Positions 23,390 to 33,502 of a stretch of DNA of 64,000 nt are shown piece by piece. The translations under genes and the position numbers were made by a program. The stretch comes from Siphonodentalium dalli. Its lineage: Eukaryota; Mollusca; Scaphopoda; Gadilida; Siphonodentaliidae. Location of the stretch: positions 115,962,723 through 116,026,722 of the forward strand of contig CP136063.1 in the NCBI GenBank assembly GCA_032622095.1, read 5' to 3'. The notes under the pieces were generated by a model that made no database searches, was not told the origin of the DNA, and saw nothing but the letters and a program-made list of their open reading frames with translations. Every line of letters starts with the position of its first letter. Position 1 is the first letter of the stretch.

Positions 23390-25429
23390 TCAAAAATGAA
23401 AGTCTGCCATCACATCCTGCAAATAAAAACGAATGAATGTAGAAGGGTGTTTCCAATCTGCACTGTCTAAAATAGATTTCATTTGTGCACCCTTAAACAA
23501 AGCCCATGATGGGTAGAGTGTCCCCGTATTGGTAAGGAAGACTGAATGACTTGTAGGGTCATATGCCTTCTTTATTGTGTGAACAAGCCAACTTGAAATA
23601 GTTTGTGAGGAAACAGGATTATGTGGCCTATTGATGGCCAAAAACAATTGCCCCGTGCTGGAGGTAGGCGATCGCAAGGTCTCAGTACGGTTCAGATATG
23701 TAGTAATAGCCCGACATGGGTCCAAGAATTCATTTTCCGAAAAGGCTGGTATGAATATAATGGGACTAAGATGTGATACACGATCTTGCTTAGACAGACC
23801 ATGTCTGATGAAACTGACCCCGCGTGTCTGAATATTCATGGAACCCGTACCTAATTTCAAAGACTGTATATCGCTACAACGACGAAAACTAGTGATTGCA
23901 ATTAGGAAAACTGTTTTCCACGTCAGATATTTCAAAGAAGCCAGTTCTAATGGCTCAAAAGGAGGTTCCTGTAGCATCGCGAGGACGGTAGGCAAATCCC
24001 AGCCTGGTACAAGCTGACGAACAGGCGGTCTAGAATTAAAAACACCCCTGAGCACACGAATGATCTGAGGGTGTTGACCAATGGCAAAATTCTCGACAGG
24101 TGGCAACATAGCAGATAACATAGAACGGTACCCAGCGATAGTTCGATATTTCAGACCGTCGGTGAAAAGGCTCGACAGAAAATTGGCACAGTCCGTCAAA
24201 GTGGCAGTGTGGGGATCAATCGCCCTGCTATCACACCAACGGCGGAACCGGTTGAACTTGCACCCGTAGTCACGTAATGTACCCTTCCGCCACGAGGCAG
24301 CGAATAACTTTCGAGAGCCTTCAGAAAATCCTGTCGCTTGGAGGCGTTTGTCGACAGACGCCAGGCAGTCAAATTGAGCATTTCCAGGTTGGGATGCAGT
24401 ACCCTGTTCTGACATTGAGTCAAGAGATGGTCTAATTGTGGAAGTCGGACAGGGAAGTTGATAATGTTCTGAAGTAGCAGTGGATACCAAGATTGTTTCG
24501 GCCACATGGGAGCTATCAGTATTATCTCGCACTGACATTGTTGCAAGTGAGTCAGCATTCTGCCCAGAAGTGGGATCGGAGGGAAGGCGTAAGCAAAAAG
24601 ATGATCCCAATTCAGAGTCAGAGCGTCTATCGCACAAGCTTGTGGGTGACGTTGCCAAGAGCAAAATATTGGACATTTTTTGTTGCTGAACGTGGCAAAG
24701 AGATCCATTAGAGGATGACCCCATATGTGAAACAGTTGCTGCAGAACAGTGTGATGGAGTTCCCATTCTGTGTCCCGAATACGATACCGGCTCAATTGAT
24801 CGGCCCACGTGTTTAAGGAACCGGCAATGTGCACTGCCTGCAATGTTATGCCTTGACTGATGGCATAATGCCACATTTCTTATGCAAGTTGGCAGAGAGT
24901 TTGTGACCGAGTACCCCCTTGTTTGTTGACATATTGCATGACAGTCACGTTGTCTGTTTGAATCAGTATGCTCTTGTTCAGAAGCAGAGGGGAGAAATGT
25001 TGGAGGGCTAGAAACACTTGCCTTCATCTCCAGAAGATTGATGTGCAGACATGTATCTTCTAACGACCAAGTCCCTTGTACATAGTGACATTTGAAATGA
25101 GCACCCCACCCCGTCAATGAGGCATTGGTGGTGATCATATCCAACGGAGGGACTGAAACAAGGGAGCTACCCTGAGCTATGTTTGCCACCATTGTAAATG
25201 CGGAACCAGCAATGGAGAAAATGGGATCATCTTGTCGTACATCTGGCTTGATGGTAGCCAGTGACGCAGAAGATACAGTTGGATAGGACACATGAATAAT
25301 CTGGCGTGAGGAATCAGTTCGAGACAAGAGGCAATCTGACCTAATAGGTGAAGAAAATCTCGTGCCGTGTTGCTCCCAGTTAGAAGGGAACGAACTGATT
25401 TCTGAAGCCCGAGAATTCGCTCTGGACAT
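23390..25429 (-). CDS. DIRS-B RNase H-tyrosine recombinase frame
   Basis: A 679-codon open frame. Residues from about 100 carry MITTNASLTGWGAHF and INLLEMKA, an RNase H core. The middle (about 150-380) is serine-rich and may be partly out of frame, because another minus frame at 24876-24196 reads like the expected spacer with FAYAFPPIPLLGRM. Residues from about 390 are a tyrosine recombinase: an N-terminal core-binding part (GTLRDYGCKFNRFRRWC), then IAITSFRRCSD with the first catalytic Arg, and a C-terminal SILDSADW..STFIRFYLQD with the likely catalytic Tyr. The usual His-x-x-Arg reads HSVF, so the second Arg is missing. Probably inactive. These enzymes join the circular DNA copy into the genome. 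Confidence 0.8.
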   Translation of the reverse strand: MSRANSRASEISSFPSNWEQHGTRFSSPIRSDCLLSRTDSSRQIIHVSYPTVSSASLATIKPDVRQDDPIFSIAGSAFTMVANIAQGSSLVSVPPLDMITTNASLTGWGAHFKCHYVQGTWSLEDTCLHINLLEMKASVSSPPTFLPSASEQEHTDSNRQRDCHAICQQTRGYSVTNSLPTCIRNVALCHQSRHNIAGSAHCRFLKHVGRSIEPVSYSGHRMGTPSHCSAATVSHMGSSSNGSLCHVQQQKMSNILLLATSPTSLCDRRSDSELGSSFCLRLPSDPTSGQNADSLATMSVRDNTDSSHVAETILVSTATSEHYQLPCPTSTIRPSLDSMSEQGTASQPGNAQFDCLASVDKRLQATGFSEGSRKLFAASWRKGTLRDYGCKFNRFRRWCDSRAIDPHTATLTDCANFLSSLFTDGLKYRTIAGYRSMLSAMLPPVENFAIGQHPQIIRVLRGVFNSRPPVRQLVPGWDLPTVLAMLQEPPFEPLELASLKYLTWKTVFLIAITSFRRCSDIQSLKLGTGSMNIQTRGVSFIRHGLSKQDRVSHLSPIIFIPAFSENEFLDPCRAITTYLNRTETLRSPTSSTGQLFLAINRPHNPVSSQTISSWLVHTIKKAYDPTSHSVFLTNTGTLYPSWALFKGAQMKSILDSADWKHPSTFIRFYLQDVMADFHF
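24196..24876 (-). pseudogene. DIRS-B RNase H to recombinase spacer, alternative frame
   Basis: This frame reads MWHYAISQGITLQAVHIAGS followed by LNTWADQLSR, the classic C-terminal part of a retroelement RNase H (HIAG..N..AD.LSR). It then continues to ALTLNWDHLFAYAFPPIPLL. It overlaps the long recombinase frame in another register, so a frameshift lies between the RNase H N-terminal half (main frame) and this part, with a shift back before the recombinase. It is best read as a decayed piece of the same polyprotein. Confidence 0.7.
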
Positions 25430-25470
25430 GGTGTGACAGAGCCCAAATTGAGATTGAAAAACGCCCCCAA
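25177..25470 (-). pseudogene. DIRS-B RT connection segment, alternative frame
   Basis: The frame begins MGAFFNLNLGSVTPCPERIL, the expected continuation after the RT palm (usually FLG..F), and runs into LLGQIASCLELIPHARLFM, the RT thumb/connection. The RT frame stops at 25472, so a frameshift separates the two. Confidence 0.65.
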
Positions 25471-25471
25471 A

Positions 25472-26446
25472 TTACACTATCGACTGTGTTGGCGTAAGAT
25501 GGGATTTTGTTTCGTTTACCAAAAATCCCAGAGTTGTCAGGGTTTTGAGCATCAGGGATCTGTCTCGAAGTAGACCCAGACGAGACTGATTTAAACAAAA
25601 CCAATCGTCTATGTAGATTATCAGACGTAAGCCTTGGCTTCGTAAGTAACCGTCTACTTGCAAAACTATTTTGGTGTATACCCGAGGTGCTGCTGTTTGG
25701 CCAAATACTAGTGACTTGAACTGATAGACTTGATAGCCCTGATTTTTTGTGCCGATGCAAAACCTCAGGTACTGGCGATGAGCCGGGTAAATGCTGACAT
25801 GAAAGTACGCGTCCTGTATGTCCACCATAAATGCCCAATCGGCCTTTTGTACCAGTTCGAGAGTCTTTGTTACGGTATCCATTTTGAAATGCTCTTTCCG
25901 GATGTACTGATTCAGAGGTCGTAGGTTCAAGATTGGACGGAGTTGTCCGTTCTTTTTCGGAACCAAAAAGATGGTACTGTAAAAACCGCTGAGCGTTAAA
26001 TGGTTCGGCACCAATTCTATGGCATCGAGTTTTAAAAGCTTTTCTATAGTGGTGTGTAAGACGACCTGTCTTGGCGTGTTTACACGCGTGACTTTTATAC
26101 CTTCGAAAGGTGGAAGTGTCAGAAAATCTAGCTTGTAGCCCTCGGCAATGATAGAGAGGGTCCACGAATCTTGCGTTATGTGTTTCCATTGAGGAAGAAA
26201 TGCAAGGAAACGACCTCCTACCTGTACATCCGGAAAGGGAATCTGAGGTATTACATTTAATAGAGTACTCACCGAGTCATTTCTTGCCAAACTTGCCAGA
26301 ACTGGACTTGAAGTTGGCACCCTTCTTGGGAATTTTGTAGTTGGTAAAGCCTTTGTTCTTCTTGGCATTAGAAGTTGTTGGCTGTTGGTGGTCGTTGAAA
26401 CGAAAATCAGACCGTTGCTGACCATAGCTAGTAGAAGCACCAGCAT
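25472..26446 (-). CDS. DIRS-B reverse transcriptase
   Basis: A 324-codon frame. The first ~65 residues overlap the gag C-terminus in another register and are probably not translated as shown; the genuine RT starts near VSTLLNVIPQIPFPDV. Motifs in order are YSTIFLVPKKNGQLRPILNL (fingers), DWAFMVDIQDAYFHVSI (catalytic Asp in the palm) and IIYIDDWFCLN (the DD pair). These are typical of DIRS/Ngaro-class RT, which copies element RNA into DNA. The frame stops before the connection and RNase H, which follow in other registers, so this copy cannot make an intact RT-RNase H protein without shifting. Confidence 0.85.
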   Translation of the reverse strand: MLVLLLAMVSNGLIFVSTTTNSQQLLMPRRTKALPTTKFPRRVPTSSPVLASLARNDSVSTLLNVIPQIPFPDVQVGGRFLAFLPQWKHITQDSWTLSIIAEGYKLDFLTLPPFEGIKVTRVNTPRQVVLHTTIEKLLKLDAIELVPNHLTLSGFYSTIFLVPKKNGQLRPILNLRPLNQYIRKEHFKMDTVTKTLELVQKADWAFMVDIQDAYFHVSIYPAHRQYLRFCIGTKNQGYQVYQFKSLVFGQTAAPRVYTKIVLQVDGYLRSQGLRLIIYIDDWFCLNQSRLGLLRDRSLMLKTLTTLGFLVNETKSHLTPTQSIV

Positions 26447-26490
26447 TGACCTTCTGGTTGGAACCTCCAGCCTGGAGTTTGAACTGCTTT
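26277..26490 (-). CDS. DIRS-B gag, C-terminal piece
   Basis: The minus frame runs KQFKLQAGGSNQKVNAGAST to SSSGKFGKK and stop. It is Lys/Gln/Ser-rich and basic, as expected for the tail of a DIRS gag-like protein. It overlaps the RT frame. Removing the R1 insert (26493-29637) joins it in frame to the upstream gag ending near TGDAPH. Confidence 0.65.
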
Positions 26491-27452
26491 TTAGCTCACC
26501 TGAGACAAAGTCTCCGGTGGAGCTATAGTCATCACTCCTCGTCCGTCGTCCGTCCGTCCGTCTGTCCGTCTGTCTGTCTGTCCGTCTGTCCGTCTGTCCG
26601 TCCGTCCGTCAACTTTTTTAAAAACATCTTCTCCTCTGAAACCATCATACCAAATTGGTTCATATTTGGTGTGGATGTTCCCTAGGTGACTCTCATTCAG
26701 ATTTGTTCAAATGAGGTCACCAAGTCAAATAGTTTTGATGTCAGGACCATAACTATTTTTCCACATAGTAATTCTTAAAACAACTTCTTTTCTGAAGTTG
26801 TCAGGCCGAATGGGTTCATATTTGGTATGAGGGTACCTTGGGTGACTGTGGTTCAGATTTGTTCAAATGAGGTCACTGGGTCAAATGTGGGTGGGGCTAT
26901 GGACATAAATCTGAATTTTTTAATTTTTTTTTCAATTTAACTTATTTCTCAATTTAACCAAAAAAAAAAATATATATATATATTTTATTTTTAATAAATA
27001 TTTTTTTTTTATTAAATAAAATATTTTATTTTTAAATAAAATAAAAAAAAACTCATTAAAATTTTGAAGAACCTATGACTACATCTTTGGGAGGGGAGGG
27101 GAGGTACCTCTAGTCACTCCACTATATTTGGTTGAAATCAGGGGTTTGGGAGAAATCAGGAACAGACAGATGTACAGAAATGTTCAGTAAATTGCTTTAA
27201 TCATATGTATTCTCTACTACACCAAGCCACCCATGTGCTCTGATGGACCCATGTTTATACAACTGGCAGATGGGTAGATAACATCTGCTGTGCTTTCCAT
27301 CCCCAGAGAGTGTAATTCATGTCATTTGTAATTTAAATGAGATTAATGGTGTTATCAATGAAGCACCCTTGTTGTTTACATTATCACTCAGTGGTCATTA
27401 AAATCAGATTATTTTCATTTTCTCCAAGTTTGAATTAAGAGAGTCTGGCATT

Positions 27453-27541
27453 AGCAGAATGAGGTTCCCAGAGGGTGATTTATGTTGCTCCACACAGCAG
27501 GCTAGCATAACCAAATACACCCTCTGAGAACCTTATTCTGC
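27453..27541. repeat. Palindromic MITE-like insert
   Basis: GCAGAATGAGGTTCCCAGAG pairs with CTCTGAGAACCTTATTCTGC across a CACACAGCAGGC centre. Same family as 27794-27884. Confidence 0.6.
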
Positions 27542-27793
27542 TTAGGCCTCATCTTCTGGAAAGTATCTAGAGTCTCAAGATCTCATTCTGCTTAGGCCTC
27601 ATCTTCTGTGAAGTATCTATAGTATCAAATTTACTTTGTTGTTAGTTAAATTTCCCTTCTAGGAAGTTTATATATCCCCTAATTTGCAGAAGATAAAATT
27701 CATGATTGAGGTGCTCAATGGGTGAACATCACCAACTTCAACTGGGGAACTTCAATCTTATTCTAGGTCTTCCATAGCAGTTGAGGGCCTTAT

Positions 27794-27884
27794 CAGAATG
27801 AGGTCCCCAGAGGGTGAATTTAGTGATACTAGCCCGCTGTGCAGGATAGCGTCACTAAATTCACCCTCTGGGGACCTCATTCTG
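27794..27884. repeat. Palindromic MITE-like insert, best copy
   Basis: Near-perfect 91-base palindrome: CAGAATGAGGTCCCCAGAGG and its complement, then GTGAATTTAGTGA..TCACTAAATTCAC, around a GCCCGCTGTGCAGG loop. A stem of about 37 bp would extrude easily. Confidence 0.7.
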
Positions 27885-28243
27885 CAAATAACAGACAGAC
27901 TATTTCAAGGCTTGATTGTATAATACATTGTGTTGCTTGAGGCCAGACATGCACAATGTAGGAACAGACATGCTTTTAGTGATGCTATCCCACACAGCGG
28001 GCTAGCATCACCAAATTCACCATCTGGAGACCTCATTCTGCTTAGGCCTCATCTTCTGGGAAGTATCTATAGTATCAAATTTACATTGTTGTTAGTTAAA
28101 TTTCCCTTCTAGGAAGTTTCTATATCCCCTAATTTGCAGAAGATAAAATTTATAATTGAGGGGCCCAATGGGTGAACATCACCAACTTCAACTGGGGAAA
28201 TTCAATTTTATTCTAGATCTTCCATAGCAGTTGAGGGCCTTAT

Positions 28244-28308
28244 CAGAATGAGGTCCCCAGAGGGTGAATTTAGCGTCACTAAATTCACCCTCTGGGGACC
28301 TCATTCTG
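28244..28308. repeat. Palindromic MITE-like insert with deleted loop
   Basis: Same arms as 27794-27884, but the central loop and inner stem are deleted, leaving GAATTTAGCGTCACTAAATTC. Loss of the centre is a common outcome of palindrome instability. Confidence 0.65.
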
Positions 28309-29639
28309 CAAATGACAGACACACTATCACACTATTTCAAGGCTTGATTGTATAATACATTGTGTTGCTTGAGGCCAGGCATGCACAATGTAGAAACAGA
28401 CACGCTTTTTGTGATGCTATCCCGCACAGCAGGCTAGCATCACCAAATTCACCCTCTGGAGACCTCATTCTGCTTAGGCCTCATCTTCTGGGAAGTATCT
28501 ATAGTATCAAATTTACATTGTTGTTAGTTAAATTTCCCTTCTAGGAAGTTTCTATATCCCCTAATTTGCAGAAGATAAAATTCATAAATGAGGTGCCCAA
28601 TGGGTGAATATCACCAACTTCAACTGGGGAAGTTAATTCTTGTCCTTATCAGATTTGTGAAAATGGGATCACAAAGTCAAATAAGGGCAGAGCAAGAGAC
28701 TTAACTATTTCACTACATAGTAATTCTTAAAATATGTTTGCAAGAACTAGTTGGCTTATATAGAATGGAATGTTCTTCCTTGACTGCAATTCAGATTTTT
28801 TTTAATGGGGTCACCTGGTCAAATAGGGGCCAAGCGAAGGACAGTTTCCCTCTTAATATGCTTCCTTCACAAGGACCATCAGGTCTATTTTACTGATATT
28901 TATGATATGTATGAAGGGTTCTTTGGTGTCTGGGATTCAAATTTATTCAGATGGGGTCACCAGGTTAAATAGGGTGGGACCAGGGACATAACTATATGTC
29001 TCTATAGTAATTCTTAAAATGTCTTCTCAAGAGAGTTTGGACTATTTAGCTTTAATACATATAGTATGGAGGAATCAGGAGGATCCTTTAGTGACTGAGA
29101 TTCAGATTTGTTAAAATGAGGTCAACCTGTCAAGAAATGGCAGGCTATGGGGAGTTAACACTTTTGTGTCCAATAAAATCATCGAAATACCAAATTCATT
29201 AAAACATCTACCTTGGAACCACCTGACTGATTGGTCTGACATACATGTATTGTGTTTTGGGTCCATGGATAATTGGGCTTCAAACATGTTTAAATGGTTT
29301 TAGAAAAAGGCGCTTGTGAGATTGGAAATTTCCAACAATTGAGAAAGTTTGAGGTGTCGGTTGTGAAATTCGAACCTAAGACTTGGGAGTCTGGAGCCCG
29401 GTCGGGAGGGGACTTGTTGAGCTGGAGGAGGGGGGTGATCAGTAGTGTACAGTTGGCAATTTCAAGGTGGATTTTCACCAAGCTACATACTTGAAGTCTC
29501 TCTAGCCACATATCCTGTTTAAATCTACTTCTTTTAAAGTGATTATGAAAAGAGCTGACTGTTTTGGTCTCCAGAGTCCCAGTCTTATCAGTCTTTGCAG
29601 TCTGGTGAGCGACCCCACAGTCATTGACTGTCTTGTTGT

Positions 29640-30370
29640 GTGGAGCATCCCCTGTTTGGTTGTTGGCAAACCGTTTACCGGGATTGACTGGCTTCTCAAA
29701 CACAGGCATAAGTTTGTCAAGTGTCTTATTCCGCTCTTTACGTGATTTTAGGCACACTTGAAGCTCAGATCCCAAAACACCATCGCTGGTGAGTGGCAAG
29801 TCAGATAGTTCTTTTGAATCGTCGAACTGCCAAAGGCCCGTATCAATCAGGGCCGCTTGTCTGCGAACCATATGATGAAACGAACCGGTACGACCGAACT
29901 GGTCCAGGGTCTTAGTGGTCATGGCAAAGGTATATCCCTAATAAGTTTAGCAACATTGTCAATGTCCAAAGGATCCTTTTGCACTTCCATCAGCAGCTTG
30001 GCCAGCGCCTGCTGCATGTACAATGTGACCGATATGCCCATGTGGGCTGCTGACTGACCACGGTAGGCTAACATCTCCATGCGTTTATACGGTTGTGTAA
30101 CCAGACATTTTGCAGTCCTGGCAAATGGGTTTTTGCCATGCTTTTGTAAGCATCGTCCAACAAAGTCATCCAATGAAGGAACTTGCATGAAGGATTCCGT
30201 TTCATGATGAATAGGAAAGCTCTCAAAAGTTTCTTCTGCAAATGCAGTAACAGACATAGGGTGTTCAGCCCGCCAGGATTGGTCCAGTACAGATTTTTGC
30301 GAACTTTCTAAGACCATTCCTTGTTTCCCTTTGTTTTTTTTGGTCAGAGCATCGTCACCGAAGATGTCAA
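29640..30370 (-). CDS. DIRS-B gag-like protein, N-terminal and central part
   Basis: Two minus frames overlapping at about 29920 cover this. Upstream: SVLDQSWRAEHPMSVTAFAE and MQVPSLDDFVGRCLQKHGK. Downstream: LDQFGRTGSFHHMVRRQAAL with LTSDGVLGSELQVCLKSRKE, ending TGDAPH at the R1 insertion. The QFGR.G.FHH..RR.A pattern is what I recall of the ORF1 gag-like proteins of DIRS-type elements. One frameshift near 29920 breaks it. The protein would package element RNA; no zinc knuckle was seen. The 5' start is not preserved. Confidence 0.65.
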
Positions 30371-31275
30371 TAAGTCGGTTGCTCTCTGTTGAATTTTTTT
30401 CCAATTTCTGTGACATTCCAAGAAAATGTGGATTCCAAACATTGCAACCAGACCTGTTAACTCTCCCAGATTGTGCGGGAGAATCCCGGATTTGAGGACG
30501 ATCTCCCGCACTCCCGGACAGACATGACAATCTCCCGGATTCAGCTTCTGTAGAAAATCACAAAAAATAATCTCTTTATTTGATCTATTTGACCAATAGA
30601 CAAGCTATCAATACATCCTTGATATCTGACTGGGACATCATTGTGGCAATTAACACCCATGATTAATCTGGAGTCATAAAATCAACTATGTTCCCACAGC
30701 AGGGGCACTGGACAATAAAACAACAAACACCTAAGTTCTGACAAAGGTGACCTGTTCTCAATTAGCAACCCATAGAGATAAGCCCTGAGGTTATATGAAA
30801 CTACCATTAAAGTTTATTGGTCTAATAAAATTCAAAAGAAGCACATGTTCTAGCTTTAAACAAAAGAAGTCCGTTCCTGAGTTGTACTTTTTAATGTGAC
30901 ATTTGAAATCTCGCGAGATCTAAATGAAATCGAAAGTAGTTTACAGTTTAATATTGATGCACATGCTCCGGTAGCCTTCGATATTTTCTCTATAAATGAG
31001 ACAATAAAAGTAAAGATTACACAGTAAATGTTTTCCTTAAGAATACTTGTTAATTTGTCATTAAACTTGCATGTTTCTGTGCGATAGCTGCATTTAAAAA
31101 AAAAAAATTTGTTAAAAGTATGAAAATACAAAAGGAATCTGAAGGAATAAATTTTTTAATCTCCCGGATGACGACCACAATCTCACGGAAAATCGTGACC
31201 AATCTCCCGGAAAATATTTTGTGAGGATAACAGGTCTGATTGCAACAGTATTCTAGGATTGGACGAACCATAGAT
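30371..31275 (-). pseudogene. Non-LTR retrotransposon RT fragment, interrupted by a hAT
   Basis: Without the hAT insert, the minus strand reads MVRPILEYC, then CNVWNPHFLGMSQKLEK, then, one frame over, QQRATDLL. The pattern VRP.LEY...VW.P....D..KLE..Q.RA is the C-terminal (thumb) part of CR1/Jockey-like reverse transcriptases. Only about 50 residues remain. It abuts DIRS-B gag without a recognisable boundary, so a rearrangement or deletion joined them. Confidence 0.65.
30449..31238. mobile_element. hAT-type element H1, copy 1 (non-autonomous)
   Basis: 790 bp with ends CAGACCTGTTAACTCTCCC and GGATAACAGGTCTG, flanked by perfect 8-bp duplications ATTGCAAC at 30441-30448 and 31239-31246. An 8-bp duplication with CAG..CTG ends fits the hAT superfamily. 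Subterminal TCTCCCGGA and GTGCGGGAGA repeats probably bind transposase. No transposase frame is inside. The duplication lies in the non-LTR RT frame, giving relative age: non-LTR first, then hAT. Confidence 0.85.
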
Positions 31276-32066
31276 GTGTTCTAGAGTTTATTCATATGGA
31301 AATGTTTTATTTTTTGTCAGTCTGCCTGAGTATTATAGGATCTTGGTGAAATTTTGCATGTATGTTCACTATAACATGGGCTTTCAATCAAGTGTCAACC
31401 TGTTTTTTGCATTTCTCAACATGTCACCAAACTTCATATGGATCTTCACGTATGGCCACCGGCAGCCATCTTGGATTTAAATTTTGAATCCATCAGCACA
31501 CCATGCAACCCGCAATTGTGGAGAATTGCTTTTAAAATTTACAGGCATGTTTAGGACCACCTCTAGATGGAAGCTATCAAATTTGAACAATTTTCGATCC
31601 AAAAAAAAAAACAGCCATCTTTGATTTCAAATTTCAATCCATCAACACATCCTGCAGCCCTCATTTATTGCAGAATTGTTTTGAAATTTTACAGGCTTGT
31701 TTAGGATCAAATTTGAACAATTTTTGAATAAAAACATGGCTGTCGGCAGCCATCTTGGATTTTACTCATGACATGACTAAATCCTTTGGCACACCCTACA
31801 GGCCACATCCCTCATCCTATTGTCACCAAACTTCATAAAGATCTTTTGGGTGACCACTAGATGGAGCCATCAAATCTTTCCGAATTATTTTGAAAAACAT
31901 GGCCACCAGGATCCATCTTGGATTTTACTTTATATATATCTCTTCATGTTGACATCTAGTATTTCTTAGACATTTAAACTTTCTGCATTCCTAATCGCTC
32001 TATTGACTGTATCATATGAAATTATCCCCATCCAAGTTGAGCTACAGTGTCATTGACACTTTCATT
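31276..32066 (+). repeat. R2 repeat, 5'-degenerate (copy 2)
   Basis: The R2 hairpin is absent, but the body modules (CACCAAACTTCATATGGATC, GGCCACC..CAGCCATCTTGGATTT) and the exact R2 right end GTTGAGCTACAGTGTCATTG plus ACACTTTCATT at 32038-32066 are present. Confidence 0.65.
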
Positions 32067-32720
32067 AACCTTCCGTGATACTGTTGCAAAGGAATTTTGA
32101 GGATAGATTGTGATTGAGATTAGGTACATGTGTATCTCAGACAGAGCACCATCGGCGAGGGGAATGAGGCCACTCTACGAACGTTGAGCCATACTAGCGG
32201 ATGCCCTGGGCTATTAGTCATGCATACAAAATAACTGAATCTATGATTCAAAAGTGAAGAAACAGTGTTGTCCTTCAAATCATGTTAATTTCTCTGAATT
32301 TTTAGTTTTAAGTGATTAAATTACAATGAAACATCAATTATTCAACTATCCTTGATAGTTTTAGAAAGATAACTGTTTTGAGCATGAAACTAGGAAATCA
32401 TTGTAACTCAAATCTGCTATAAACAGAAGAAAACTAAAAAATTATAGTTATTTCCCTTTAGTTGGCAAGTGGTATTGTCCTTGATTTCGCGGAAAGTTGA
32501 CGGTTTATATGCTCACTCATATATATCCGTATTGATCCAGACAATTTCTCCAAAAGCACAGCTGTTTAAATATTGGTGACCTCTTATAATATAATATAAT
32601 ATTGGTGACAACAGAATATGTCATATGAGAAATATCAATGATTTTTGCATTTTCCTGTGGAACTCTACATGTAATTAATTGTGGTGTGTTGAAAAACTGA
32701 GGTGACATTTTCTTTTAAAG
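32067..32720. other. Intron sequence
   Basis: AT-rich intron without recognised repeats, ending in TTTTCTTTTAAAG, the acceptor of the third visible exon. Confidence 0.45.
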
Positions 32721-32822
32721 CTGAAGGTTAGAGAAGACAGAATGGTCGACTTCTATTGCAAGGAAATAGAAGGCTTTAAAAGCTCGGCACTCAAGGACTT
32801 CTTAACAAATATTGCATTTCAG
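32721..32822 (+). CDS. RNF213: RNF213-like exon c
   Basis: Acceptor TTTCTTTTAAAG, donor GTAAAT, 102 bases, phase 0 at both ends. The 34-residue peptide contains MVDFYCKEIEGFKSSALKDF, rich in charged residues and predicted helical. It follows directly on exon b (ending LQRV) and precedes exon d (AIGKVAF). All six frames were considered and only this one is open between consensus splice sites. Confidence 0.7.
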
Positions 32823-33502
32823 GTAAATATGAGGCAGCTATTGGAAGATTGTTCGGAAGTCATAACAATCAGTTGTTAGATTTCATTACTCATAGCATAA
32901 TGGGAGATTTATCCAGACTCTCTTGGAATTTTCAATCATCTATCTGAATATCATTCACATGAACTTAGGTCAGGAGGCCATAAAATATTGAAGTCACTTG
33001 ATAACTTATATTGACACTTTCATGACTGGAGCTTCCTGAAATTTTTTGAAAACCCTGTGCCACTGCATTCTCTTATATGAGTGAGTCTCCCATAGGGAGT
33101 ATGACATATATTAGATGATACAGACCTTAAGTAAGTTTTTTTGTATTATATGTAGTTATTAATGGCTAAGACACTATGCTTGCGTAGTCTTACCAAATAA
33201 TCAACAAACCAATATTCGAGCATTCAACAACAGACAATTAGGTGCGAGTTGTGCAGACACTCAAATTATTGCTGGTTCATTACTTACAATGCAAGATCGA
33301 ATATCTTAACCAATACATGAAATTGTTGCGATCGACATTCTCCTAAGGGGGGTCTAAATAAGTTCTAATAAAACAGAGTTGCAAATATTTCTGGGCGTGA
33401 CTTTGTGCTGTATTGAAAAAAATACATATTTTGTTTATATATATTAGAATATATTCCATTACAAAGTTGGTTGTATTTATTTTGAATTTTATATTGATTT
33501 TT
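32823..33502. other. Intron sequence
   Basis: Nothing recognised between the exon c donor and the next R1 repeat. Confidence 0.4.

Larger units (their letters stand above)
27540..28640 (+). repeat. Tandem units of about 440 bp inside R1
   Basis: GCTTAGGCCTCATCTTCTG recurs at about 27540, 27592, 28039 and 28471. Units of 447 and 432 bp share TTTCCCTTCTAGGAAGTTTC, CTAATTTGCAGAAGATAAAA and the MITE palindromes. The units differ by small changes and by loss of the palindrome loop. Confidence 0.7.
26493..29637 (+). repeat. R1 hairpin repeat (copy 2), inserted in DIRS-B gag
   Basis: The left hairpin (26493-26524) pairs AGCTCACCTGAGAC with GTCTCCGGTGGAGCT. The (GTCC/GTCT)n run is at 26540-26610, an extreme A/T block at 26920-27055, internal tandem units of about 440 bp at 27540-28640, and the right end is ACAGTCATTGACTGTCTTG (29617-29635). 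It splits an open gag frame at a T-tract (CTGCTTTT on the left, TTGTGTGG on the right). Its 3.1-kb length is due to the internal tandem units. Confidence 0.75.
20247..30380 (-). mobile_element. DIRS-B: tyrosine-recombinase retrotransposon (minus), 5' truncated
   Basis: On the minus strand the order is gag (30370-29640 and 26490-26277), RT (26446-25472), RNase H plus tyrosine recombinase (25429-23390), then a 3' complementary region whose inverted arms lie at 22255-22320 and 20247-20310. That is DIRS order. The arms share GGACACAAGT.CAAATTTTATGAA with the DIRS-A ends, so the two belong to one broader family. Two R1 repeats have inserted into it (20377-22143 and 26493-29637). The 5' inverted repeat is absent; gag abuts a non-LTR fragment near 30370. 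Confidence 0.85.
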
